A stretch of DNA of 6,181 bases, taken from the NCBI GenBank assembly GCA_964627045.1, contig CAZVIK010000225.1, positions 1 through 6,181 of the forward strand. The letters run 5' to 3'. The translations under genes were made by a program, and so were the position numbers. Shown one piece after another: positions 1-6,111 of the stretch. This stretch comes from CAZVIK01 sp964627045 (GTDB lineage: Bacteria; Acidobacteriota; Terriglobia; Bryobacterales; Bryobacteraceae). How positions within the stretch are numbered: the stretch's first letter is position 1; every line of letters begins with the position of its first letter. The notes below the pieces were generated by a model that was not told the DNA's origin, ran no database searches, and saw only the letters and a program-made list of their open reading frames with translations.

Positions 1-843
1 GAGGGCTGGCTTCCCATCGCGTCTCTGATGAACCTGAAGGCGCTGCTCCTTACCGGCGAGCTTCCGGCGCTCCACCCCGCCGGCGTCCTTCTGCTCATCG
101 CGTTCCTGGCCATCTCTTTCTTTTGGCGGAAGGCTTTCTGTAGCTGGCTGTGCCCGGTGGGCACCGTCTCGGAGTGGCTCTGGCGCTTCGGCCGCCGCAC
201 TTTCCGCCGCGGCTTCGTTCTTCCCCGGTGGGCCGACATCGCGCTGCGCGGCCTCAAGTACATCCTGCTTGGCTTGTTCCTTTACGCGGTGGGCTCGATG
301 AGCGCCGGCGCCATACGCGCGTTTCTCGAAGGCCCCTACGGCGTCATCGCCGACGTGAAGATGCTGAACTTCTTCCGCTACCTCGGCGTCACGGCGGCCG
401 TCGTGCTGGCGGCGTTGGCCGTCCTCTCGATCCTCGTTAAGAACTTCTGGTGCCGCTACCTGTGCCCCTACGGGGCGTTGTTCGGCTTGGTGGCGCGATT
501 CAGCCCCGCGCGGATCCGCCGCGACCCGGTCACCTGCATCGATTGCGCCAAGTGCGCCAAGGCGTGCCCTTCGCTGCTTCCAGTGGACAAGCTCGTCACT
601 GTGCGTTCACCCGAATGTACCGGCTGTCTGGAGTGCATCGCCGTCTGCCCCGCCGCCGATACGCTATGGCTTGCCGCGGGACCGAAGCGCCGCATCCCCG
701 CTTGGCTAATGGCCGCCGGCATCGCCGCCGTCTTCTTTGGCGTCACTGCCTGGGCCCGTTGGAGCGGCCACTGGCACACGGACATCCCCGCCGCGACATA
801 CCGCGATCTCATCCCCCGCGCGGGCGAATTCACCCATCCATAG
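1..843 (+). CDS. NapH-like membrane 4Fe-4S electron-transfer protein (5' end missing)
   Basis: The reading frame is open from base 1 to the TAG at 841-843, giving 280 visible residues. The first in-frame ATG (base 28) is unlikely to be the start, because the preceding residues (EGWLPIASL) read like normal family sequence, so the gene begins before the window. Four hydrophobic segments lie near visible residues 28-41, 85-105, 127-146 and 232-251. Two CxxxCP motifs (C47/C51 and C151/C155) follow membrane segments, as in NapH-type quinol dehydrogenase subunits. A ferredoxin module follows, with two C-x2-C-x2-C-x3-C-P motifs (C179-C189 and C206-C216), predicted to bind two 4Fe-4S clusters. The tail resembles other NapH-like proteins (Y..LIP...HP). 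The expected role is passing electrons between the quinone pool or membrane and a soluble partner. The partner is unknown; the downstream sulfatase maturase is a candidate by position only. No FixG/CcoG C-terminal domain is seen, and no nap, nos or cytochrome gene lies nearby, so no specific symbol is justified. Confidence 0.86.
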   Translation, partial: EGWLPIASLMNLKALLLTGELPALHPAGVLLLIAFLAISFFWRKAFCSWLCPVGTVSEWLWRFGRRTFRRGFVLPRWADIALRGLKYILLGLFLYAVGSMSAGAIRAFLEGPYGVIADVKMLNFFRYLGVTAAVVLAALAVLSILVKNFWCRYLCPYGALFGLVARFSPARIRRDPVTCIDCAKCAKACPSLLPVDKLVTVRSPECTGCLECIAVCPAADTLWLAAGPKRRIPAWLMAAGIAAVFFGVTAWARWSGHWHTDIPAATYRDLIPRAGEFTHP

Positions 844-849
844 CGCCCC

Positions 850-898
850 AAGCCGGAACCCCCCGCTCACATCGGCGTGCAATCCCGTCGGCCGGCTT
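850..898. repeat. Inverted repeat after the Fe-S protein gene
   Basis: AAGCCGG at 850-856 is perfectly complementary to CCGGCTT at 892-898, with a 35-base loop. It begins seven bases after the stop codon of the Fe-S protein gene. The stem is short, the loop is long and no run of T follows, so it is at best a weak mRNA 3'-end structure and not a standard intrinsic terminator. The rest of the 844-1014 spacer is pyrimidine-rich on the + strand and shows no convincing promoter. Confidence 0.3.
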
Positions 899-1014
899 CT
901 TCCCATCGCGCTCGCTCCGCTTGTCCGCTGGCCGGACCGCGCTCCCCTTGAACTCCCAGGGCCCCAGGACCGATGATGTTCTCCATGGCGCGGCGTTCGC
1001 GCCCAAGCTGACGC

Positions 1015-2283
1015 ATGCAAACCGCGCGCACCGCATCCCGCGAGTTTCAGATCTTCGCCAAACCGGCCGGAGCCGTCTGCAACCTCGACTGTGACTACTG
1101 CTATTACCTCCAAAAAGAAGCTCTCTACCCGGAAACCCGTTCTTTCCAGATGTCCGGCGACCTACTGGAGGACTACATCGCCCAGCAGATCGCCGTCACC
1201 GCCGGACCGGAGGTTCTCTTCTCCTGGCACGGCGGCGAGCCCACCATCCTCGGTCTGGACTGGTTCCGCCGGGTCGTGGAACTCCAGCGCGCCCACCGGT
1301 CGGCCGCCAAACGCATCGCCAACAGCATCCAGACCAACGGCATTCTGCTCGACGACGATTGGTGCCGTTTCTTCGCCGAAGAGAACTTCGCCGTCGGCCT
1401 CAGCCTGGACGGTCCCGCCGAACTCCACGACGCTTTCCGCCTCAGTAAGGACCGCAGGGCCACGCACCGCCAGGCGCTGCGCGGCTACCGTCTCCTGCGC
1501 CGCCACAAGGTCCCCGTGGATATCCTCTGCGTGGTTCACGCGCAGAACGTCCGCCGCGCCCTGGAGGTGTACCGCTTCTTCAAAGAGATCGGAGCGCAGT
1601 ACATCAGCTTCATCCCCCTGGTCGAACCGGATTCCGCCTCACCCACCGGCGTGAGCCCGCGCACGGCCCCGGCCGAAGCCTTCGGCGCCTTCCTATGCGC
1701 CATCTTCGACGAGTGGGTTCGCCATGACGTCGGCCGCCTCATCGTCCAGATCTTCGAGGAGGCCGCCCGCCCGTCCCTTGGCTTGGGCCACTCGCTCTGC
1801 ATCTTCCGGCCCACCTGCGGCGACGTACCCGTCATCGAGCACAACGGCGACTTCTACCAGTGCGATCACTTCGTCAACCCGGCACATCGCCTTGGCAACA
1901 TCCGCGAGACCCCGCTCGTCGATCTCCTGGAGAGCCCCGCGCAGCAGGCCTTCGGTAGCGCCAAGTGGGACGCCCTTCCGCGCTACTGCCGGGAGTGCGA
2001 AGTCCTCGACATGTGTTACGGCGGCTGTCCCAAGGACCGTATCGCTTCCACGCCGGGTGGCGAAGCCGGCCTCAACTACCTGTGCGCCGGCTACCGCCGC
2101 TTCTTCAACCACTGCCGCCCAACTTTGGAACGGATGGCGGAACTGCGCCGCATCGGGCAACCCTCCGAGCTCATCATGGAGGAACGGCGCGCGGCGGCGG
2201 CCGCCGTTCCCAAGGCCGGGCGCAACGATCCCTGCCCCTGCGGCAGCGGCCGGAAGTACAAGAAGTGTTGCCTGCGGGGGTAA
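1015..2283 (+). CDS. Anaerobic sulfatase maturase (radical SAM/SPASM) with SEC-C tail
   Basis: This 422-residue cytoplasmic enzyme belongs to the anSME family, which oxidises a Cys or Ser in the sulfatase C/S-x-P/A-x-R motif to the catalytic formylglycine using S-adenosylmethionine. The radical SAM motif is C22-x3-C26-x2-C29 within FAKPAGAVCNLDCDYCYYL. GGEP (73-76), QTNG (106-109) and SLDGP (130-134) are further family marks. The SPASM region has the full seven-cysteine pattern for two auxiliary clusters: C268-x9-G-x4-C283, C325-x2-C328-x5-C334-x3-C338, then C357. D284, directly after C283, matches the proposed catalytic base (D277 of the Clostridium perfringens enzyme). Residues 402-420 form a SEC-C zinc-binding motif (CPCGSGRKYKKCC). 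The start is fixed: an in-frame TGA at 1009-1011 excludes longer forms, and any later start would lose the SAM motif. No Shine-Dalgarno is visible. No sulfatase is encoded in the window, so its substrates lie elsewhere. Related SPASM peptide-modifying enzymes are the main alternative, but the motif match favours anSME. Confidence 0.93.
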   Translation: MQTARTASREFQIFAKPAGAVCNLDCDYCYYLQKEALYPETRSFQMSGDLLEDYIAQQIAVTAGPEVLFSWHGGEPTILGLDWFRRVVELQRAHRSAAKRIANSIQTNGILLDDDWCRFFAEENFAVGLSLDGPAELHDAFRLSKDRRATHRQALRGYRLLRRHKVPVDILCVVHAQNVRRALEVYRFFKEIGAQYISFIPLVEPDSASPTGVSPRTAPAEAFGAFLCAIFDEWVRHDVGRLIVQIFEEAARPSLGLGHSLCIFRPTCGDVPVIEHNGDFYQCDHFVNPAHRLGNIRETPLVDLLESPAQQAFGSAKWDALPRYCRECEVLDMCYGGCPKDRIASTPGGEAGLNYLCAGYRRFFNHCRPTLERMAELRRIGQPSELIMEERRAAAAAVPKAGRNDPCPCGSGRKYKKCCLRG

Positions 2284-2355
2284 CCGTTTCGCCCGGCGTT
2301 CGGTCACAATAGTGTCGTACCGCCAAGTCCGCGAGCCTTTGGGTACGCCAAACCT

Positions 2356-2363
2356 GGAAGGAG
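2356..2363 (+). promoter_or_regulatory. Strong Shine-Dalgarno for the hydrolase gene
   Basis: GGAAGGAG lies seven bases before the ATG at 2371. It is the only clear ribosome binding site among the + strand starts and settles the start codon, which also places the twin-arginine motif near the N-terminus. Confidence 0.85.
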
Positions 2364-2370
2364 AAGCCGC

Positions 2371-3243
2371 ATGCAAGACGCTTACAAAAAGGGAAATGTC
2401 GTCACCCGCCGCAGCCTCTTCGCCGCGACGGCCGCCGGCGCTATGGGTGGATTGGCCGCTCGTGCGTCCGGCGCCGCGCAGCCGCCGCCCACCGCACCGG
2501 GACGTGTGACCTACCGCGCCATGTCGGCGGATATGGTGCAGATGCGCGGGCACCAAAACGGCACGATCGACGCCTACCTGGCGCGCCCCACCGCGCCCGG
2601 CAAGTACGGCGGGGTTGTCGTCATCCATCACATGCCCGGCTGGGACGAATCCACCATGGAAATCACGCGCCGGTTCGCCCATGGCGGCTATGTGGCCATC
2701 AGCCCGAACCTGCACTTCCGCGAGGGCAAGGCCACGCCCGAGGAAAACAGCGCCAGTGTGCGCACCGCCGGCGGCATGCCCGACGACCGCACGATGGGCG
2801 ATGTTGACGGCGCCATCCGGTATCTCCGCGCGCTGCCCTACCTTAACGGAAAGGTCGGCATCATCGGCTACTGCTCCGGTGGCCGCCAGGTCTACCTCGC
2901 TGCTTGTACGCTCAAGGGTATTAACGCCGCGGTGGATTGCTACGGCGGCGGCGTCGGAACCGGGAACACGACCCCGCGCCAGCCGGTCGATCCGTTCGAC
3001 CTGACCAAGAACATGAGTTGCCCCCTGCTCGGCCTTTTCGGCAAGGACGACAAGAGTCCGTCGCCCGACCTGGTCGCCAAGATGGAAGCGGAACTCAAGA
3101 GATGGGGCAAGACCTACGAGTTCCACTCCTACGACAACACCGGCCACGGATTCTTCTCGCCCGACAGCCCCAACTACCGCCAGGCCGCCGCTGTCGAGGG
3201 CTGGAAACGCATCTTCGAGTGGTACGGAAAGTACCTCGCCTGA
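2371..3243 (+). CDS. Tat-exported dienelactone hydrolase family protein
   Basis: This 290-residue alpha/beta hydrolase carries a twin-arginine type signal: TRRSLFAA at residues 12-19, an alanine-rich segment to about 30, and a likely signal-peptidase site near G34-A35-A36. It is therefore probably exported folded to the periplasm. The catalytic triad of the dienelactone hydrolase family is visible as C168 in GYCSGG (nucleophile elbow), D226 in FGKDD and H259 in TGHGF. The glutamate that pairs with the nucleophile in classical dienelactone hydrolase (E36 of the Pseudomonas enzyme) appears replaced by H87 in the IHHMPGWD segment, so dienelactone is not a safe substrate assignment. Ester or lactone hydrolysis is expected and the substrate is unknown. 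A strong Shine-Dalgarno supports the ATG. The gene starts 87 bases after the maturase and could be co-transcribed with it. Length is normal for the family plus a signal peptide. Confidence 0.93.
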   Translation: MQDAYKKGNVVTRRSLFAATAAGAMGGLAARASGAAQPPPTAPGRVTYRAMSADMVQMRGHQNGTIDAYLARPTAPGKYGGVVVIHHMPGWDESTMEITRRFAHGGYVAISPNLHFREGKATPEENSASVRTAGGMPDDRTMGDVDGAIRYLRALPYLNGKVGIIGYCSGGRQVYLAACTLKGINAAVDCYGGGVGTGNTTPRQPVDPFDLTKNMSCPLLGLFGKDDKSPSPDLVAKMEAELKRWGKTYEFHSYDNTGHGFFSPDSPNYRQAAAVEGWKRIFEWYGKYLA

Positions 3244-3316
3244 GCCGCCTTAGCGCGGGGGATTCTCGGCGCGTCCTTCGGGCGGCCCGCCGCTTTGCAG
3301 GAAACCCATCGGTGCA

Positions 3317-3362
3317 CGGGCGTGACGCGGGTCTGAGTGCATGCATTTCGGGCGTGACGCCC
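3317..3362. repeat. Two copies of CGGGCGTGACGC containing an odd palindrome
   Basis: CGGGCGTGACGC occurs at 3317-3328 and again at 3349-3360. Within each copy GCGTGACGC is a perfect palindrome around a central G (4+1+4); the second copy extends to a perfect 6+1+6 palindrome at 3350-3362. The palindrome centres, 3324 and 3356, are 32 bases apart, close to three helical turns. Each copy is also preceded by GTGCA (3312-3316 and 3337-3341). They lie 60-100 bases before the permease start. Either operator-like protein sites or part of an RNA structure is possible. Confidence 0.5.
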
Positions 3363-3383
3363 ACACTCCCGCGCGGCTTTTTT
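3326..3383 (+). terminator. Possible branched intrinsic terminator after the hydrolase gene
   Basis: CGCGGG (3326-3331) can pair with CCCGCG (3368-3373), and AGTG (3336-3339) with CACT (3364-3367) across a four-base bulge. These enclose an inner hairpin, GGGCG/CGCCC (3350-3354 with 3358-3362). A run of six T follows at 3378-3383, separated from the stem by GCGGC-type bases (3374-3377). The T run and GC-rich stem fit a terminator for the upstream genes, but the bulge, the branch and the gap before the T run make it atypical. Confidence 0.3.
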
Positions 3384-3419
3384 GACGAACGATTTTCAGG
3401 CTTCCTCGTCTGAATAGAC

Positions 3420-5834
3420 ATGGCCGTCTTTGTCTCCGAACTTCGTTACGCCGCCCGTTCCCTGTGGAAGTCGCCCGCCTTCACAGCCGTGGCCGTTCTG
3501 ACGCTCGCCTTGGGTATTGGCGCGAATACGGCGGTGTTCTCGTTATTGAACGCGGTATTACTCCGGCCGCTGCCGTACCCGGATCCGGCGCGCCTGGTCT
3601 TGGTCTGGGAAAGCGCACCGTTCTTCGGCCTCGATGACAGCCCGGTCTCTCCCGCCAACTATGCCGACTGGAAGCGGCGCGCCCGGTCGTTTGAAGAAAT
3701 GGGGGCTCTGGAGATAGCCGGTTACCGGCTGGCCGGCGAGGGTCAGCCGGAGATGCTGCTCGGCGCCAACGTGACCTCCGGCCTGTTCCGCGCCCTTGGC
3801 ACGCGCCCCCTCCTGGGGCGCATCTTCCAGGACGACGACGACCGCCCCGGCGCCTCCAAAACCGCCATCCTCAGTGAATCCCTCTGGCGCCGCCGCTTCG
3901 CCGCGGACCCCGGCATCGTCGGCAAAACCGTTCGTCTCGGTGAGGAGACGCATACCATTGTCGGAGTGATCGCCGCCGGGACAGAGCCGCCCTCGCAGTA
4001 CGTGCCCCGCTTGGGCGAGATCTGGACGCCGCTCGGCGCTGCCTACACGCTCGAGCAGTGGAACGAGCGCGGCCGTCACAACTGGATGGTAGTCGCGCGC
4101 CTGAAATCCGGCGTCACCCTTGCGCAGGCCGACGCCGAGATGCGCTCCATCGGCCAGGCGCTAGCCCGCGAGTACCCGGCGACCAACGAAAAAGTCGGTG
4201 CGTTTGTCGCGCCGCTGCGCGATCACTTCGTGCGCGGCAGCCGCCGCATCCTGGCGCTTCTCGCTTGCACCGTCGCCTTCGTGCTTCTGATTGCCTGTTC
4301 GAACCTGGCCAATCTGCTTCTCTCGCGCGCCGCAGCGCGCCGGAAGGAGGTCGTCGTTCGCGCCGCCCTCGGCGCCTCCACCTGGCACGTCGCGCGCCGC
4401 TTCTTCTGTGAGAGCCTGCTGCTCACGTCCGCGGGCGGCCTGCTCGGCCTCCTGCTCGCCGCGGCGACGTTCCGTTTCCTCGCGCACTTCGCCCCGGGAA
4501 ATCTGACCGGCCTGAACTCTCTTTCCCTGGACCTTCGCGTCTTGGCCTTCACCTCGGCCGTCTCGATCGCCGTGGCGATGGCCTTCAGCCTGATTCCCAT
4601 CCTGCATGTGCGCCGTCTAGACCTGGTCGATTCGCTGAAGCACAGCGCTCGTACCTTGGCCGCATCGCACTCCGGCCGCACCCGCGCCGTATTGGTCGCC
4701 TCGCAGGTGGCCCTGGCTTTCATGCTCGCCGTGGGAGCGTCGCTGTTGATCCAGACGTTTCTCCGGCTGCGGGACGTGGACCCCGGCTTCCGCACGCAGA
4801 ATCTCCTGACGCTCAGCCTGCCCAGGTTCGGCGCGTCGCGCCCCGAGCCCGCCGCCATCGCCTCCTGGCAACGGGAGATCCTCCGGCGCGTCCAGGCGAT
4901 TCCCGGCGTGGCATCGGCCGGCTTCACCAACCACGTCCCCATCGCCTTCAAGGGCGACATATCCGGCGTCAACGCGGAAGGTCGCGGTGAAAGAGACAGC
5001 GTTCAGTGCCGCTCGCGCGTCGCCGGTCCCGGATACCTGGCAACCATGGGCATTCCCATCGTTCGGGGCCGTGACATTCTGGAATCGGATCGCGACGGCG
5101 CGCCGCTTGTGGTGGTGGTGAATGAAGCCCTTGCCCGGGAACTCTGGCCGGGGGTCGATCCCATCGGGCGTCGTCTGCTCTTCCAGCGCAACGTCTTCGC
5201 CAGTGTGGTGGGAGTATCGCGCGACATCCGGCAGGAGGCGCTCGACGTGGCGCCGAGGCCCGAGTTCTACATCTCGTCGCTCCAGGCGGGTTTCTACCCC
5301 GGGGAGCTGGCCATACGCACCAAGGTCGATCCGGCGAGCGTCGCTGGCGCCGTGCGGCAAGCCGTCTGGGCCGTCGATCCCGAACAGCCCGTCACCGACG
5401 TTCTGACCATGGATCAGATTCTCGATCAGGAAGTCTCGCAGCGCAGAATTCAAGGAATGTTGCTCACCGCCTTCGCCGGGCTTGCGCTCTTGCTGGCCGC
5501 CATCGGACTCTACGGCGTCCTGGCTCATTCGGTGGGATTGCGTTCGACGGAGTTCGGCGTGCGAATGGCGCTCGGCGCTTCGCCCGCGGCCGTGCTGGCG
5601 CACGTGGTGGGGCAGGGGCTGATGCTCACGCTGTTGGGCCTGGCCGCCGGTGCGGTTGCTGCCCTGGCGCTCTCGCGCCTGTTGACCGCTTTCCTGTTCG
5701 GGGTGACGCCCACCGACCCGGCGACTTGGGCCGCCGCGGCTCTGGCGTTGCTCGCGGCCGCCACGCTGGCCGCCTACCTCCCCGCGCGCCGTGCCATGCG
5801 CGTGGACCCGGCCGCCGCGCTCCGGAGGGATTAG
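3420..5834 (+). CDS. ADOP-family duplicated orphan ABC permease (MacB/FtsX-like)
   Basis: This 804-residue inner-membrane protein has two MacB/FtsX permease units in tandem. A first membrane segment (about 20-47, in the typical stretch FTAVAVLTLALGIGANTAVF) is followed by a MacB-type periplasmic domain (about 48-245), then segments near 277-300, 332-352 and 375-397. The second unit has a segment near 423-445, a second periplasmic domain (about 446-650), and segments near 680-702, 727-757 and 767-789. Both FtsX domains carry the ALGAS motif (316-320 and 717-721), and the C-terminus has the usual PARRAMRVDPAAALR ending. Length and architecture match the ADOP family, known from acidobacteria and lacking its own ATPase; none is encoded here. 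The transported substrate and the energising partner are unknown. An in-frame TGA at 3411-3413 excludes longer starts and the first residues fit the family. No Shine-Dalgarno precedes the ATG. A PadR-type regulator, often near such permeases, is not present in the window. Confidence 0.95.
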   Translation: MAVFVSELRYAARSLWKSPAFTAVAVLTLALGIGANTAVFSLLNAVLLRPLPYPDPARLVLVWESAPFFGLDDSPVSPANYADWKRRARSFEEMGALEIAGYRLAGEGQPEMLLGANVTSGLFRALGTRPLLGRIFQDDDDRPGASKTAILSESLWRRRFAADPGIVGKTVRLGEETHTIVGVIAAGTEPPSQYVPRLGEIWTPLGAAYTLEQWNERGRHNWMVVARLKSGVTLAQADAEMRSIGQALAREYPATNEKVGAFVAPLRDHFVRGSRRILALLACTVAFVLLIACSNLANLLLSRAAARRKEVVVRAALGASTWHVARRFFCESLLLTSAGGLLGLLLAAATFRFLAHFAPGNLTGLNSLSLDLRVLAFTSAVSIAVAMAFSLIPILHVRRLDLVDSLKHSARTLAASHSGRTRAVLVASQVALAFMLAVGASLLIQTFLRLRDVDPGFRTQNLLTLSLPRFGASRPEPAAIASWQREILRRVQAIPGVASAGFTNHVPIAFKGDISGVNAEGRGERDSVQCRSRVAGPGYLATMGIPIVRGRDILESDRDGAPLVVVVNEALARELWPGVDPIGRRLLFQRNVFASVVGVSRDIRQEALDVAPRPEFYISSLQAGFYPGELAIRTKVDPASVAGAVRQAVWAVDPEQPVTDVLTMDQILDQEVSQRRIQGMLLTAFAGLALLLAAIGLYGVLAHSVGLRSTEFGVRMALGASPAAVLAHVVGQGLMLTLLGLAAGAVAALALSRLLTAFLFGVTPTDPATWAAAALALLAAATLAAYLPARRAMRVDPAAALRRD

Positions 5835-5909
5835 CCACGTTCGTTCGCAAGATAAGGTGCGCGGCGCGCGTGGGGAGACCGCCCGCGTGGTGAGATTCGC
5901 GACGATTTA

Positions 5910-6098
5910 TTAGGAAAACCGTCCCAATACGGAAATCGCCTTGGAGTAGATCTGATAGACCGAGGGTGCCACCGGAGGAATCACGGCGCCCGCTGCCACG
6001 GCCACCATTCCGGCCAGAAGCGCGTACTCGATGAGATCCTGACCCGCTTCATCGCGTAGGAATTCCTGCACCAGGACCTCGGCCGTCTTGTGCTTCAC
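5910..6098 (-). CDS. Flp-type (type IVb) prepilin
   Basis: This 62-residue protein has the features of Flp/Tad pilins. A short charged leader (1-19) ends in a glycine, then comes QDLIEY with Glu at +5 (E24) and Tyr at +6 (Y25) relative to predicted prepilin-peptidase cleavage after G19, followed by a hydrophobic stretch (L27-I40). The mature pilin would be 43 residues, normal for the family. It would be processed by a TadV-like peptidase and assembled by the tad secretion machinery into adhesive fibres. None of those genes is in the window, though more could lie beyond base 6181, upstream of this gene. The start is GTG at 6096-6098 on the - strand, supported by an ideal Shine-Dalgarno. It converges on the permease gene with 75 bases between the stops; no clear intrinsic terminator is seen there for either gene. 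Confidence 0.9.
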   Translation of the reverse strand: MKHKTAEVLVQEFLRDEAGQDLIEYALLAGMVAVAAGAVIPPVAPSVYQIYSKAISVLGRFS

Positions 6099-6104
6099 CG
6101 GGCC

Positions 6105-6111
6105 ACCTCCT
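6105..6111 (-). promoter_or_regulatory. Shine-Dalgarno for the Flp pilin gene
   Basis: Read on the - strand, AGGAGGT lies six bases before the GTG start at 6098. The near-perfect match to the anti-Shine-Dalgarno fixes the non-ATG start and suggests strong translation, as expected for a structural pilin. Confidence 0.88.

Noticed and set aside
10..910. The 12-base match CTTCCCATCGCG at 10-21 and 899-910
   Set aside because: About one exact 12-base match is expected by chance in a window of this size, and the flanks do not match.
830..1036. A 68-codon open frame on the - strand covering the spacer before the maturase
   Set aside because: It overlaps both flanking genes, has no recognised motif and no good ribosome site; it is better explained as spacer sequence lacking stops by composition.
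2287..2312. Possible promoter before the hydrolase gene (CACAAT as a -10)
   Set aside because: No acceptable -35 element lies at a suitable distance, so the match is too weak to call.
1693..3147. A long open frame of 484 codons on the - strand
   Set aside because: It lies antisense to the maturase and hydrolase genes, both with clear catalytic motifs, and spans the gap between them. Its translation shows no recognisable domain. Long antisense frames are expected in GC-rich coding DNA.
3382..3416. TTGACG as a -35 element before the permease gene
   Set aside because: The bases 17 downstream (CTCGTC) do not resemble a -10, and the AT-rich bases nearer the start are about 22-23 bases away.
4617..5603. 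A 328-codon open frame on the - strand
   Set aside because: It is antisense to the second half of the permease, is rich in His, Gly and Arg with no recognisable motif, and has no supported start.
5835..5909. A terminator between the converging permease and pilin genes
   Set aside because: The GC-rich bases near 5862-5888 can form only a short bulged stem, and no T run follows on either strand.
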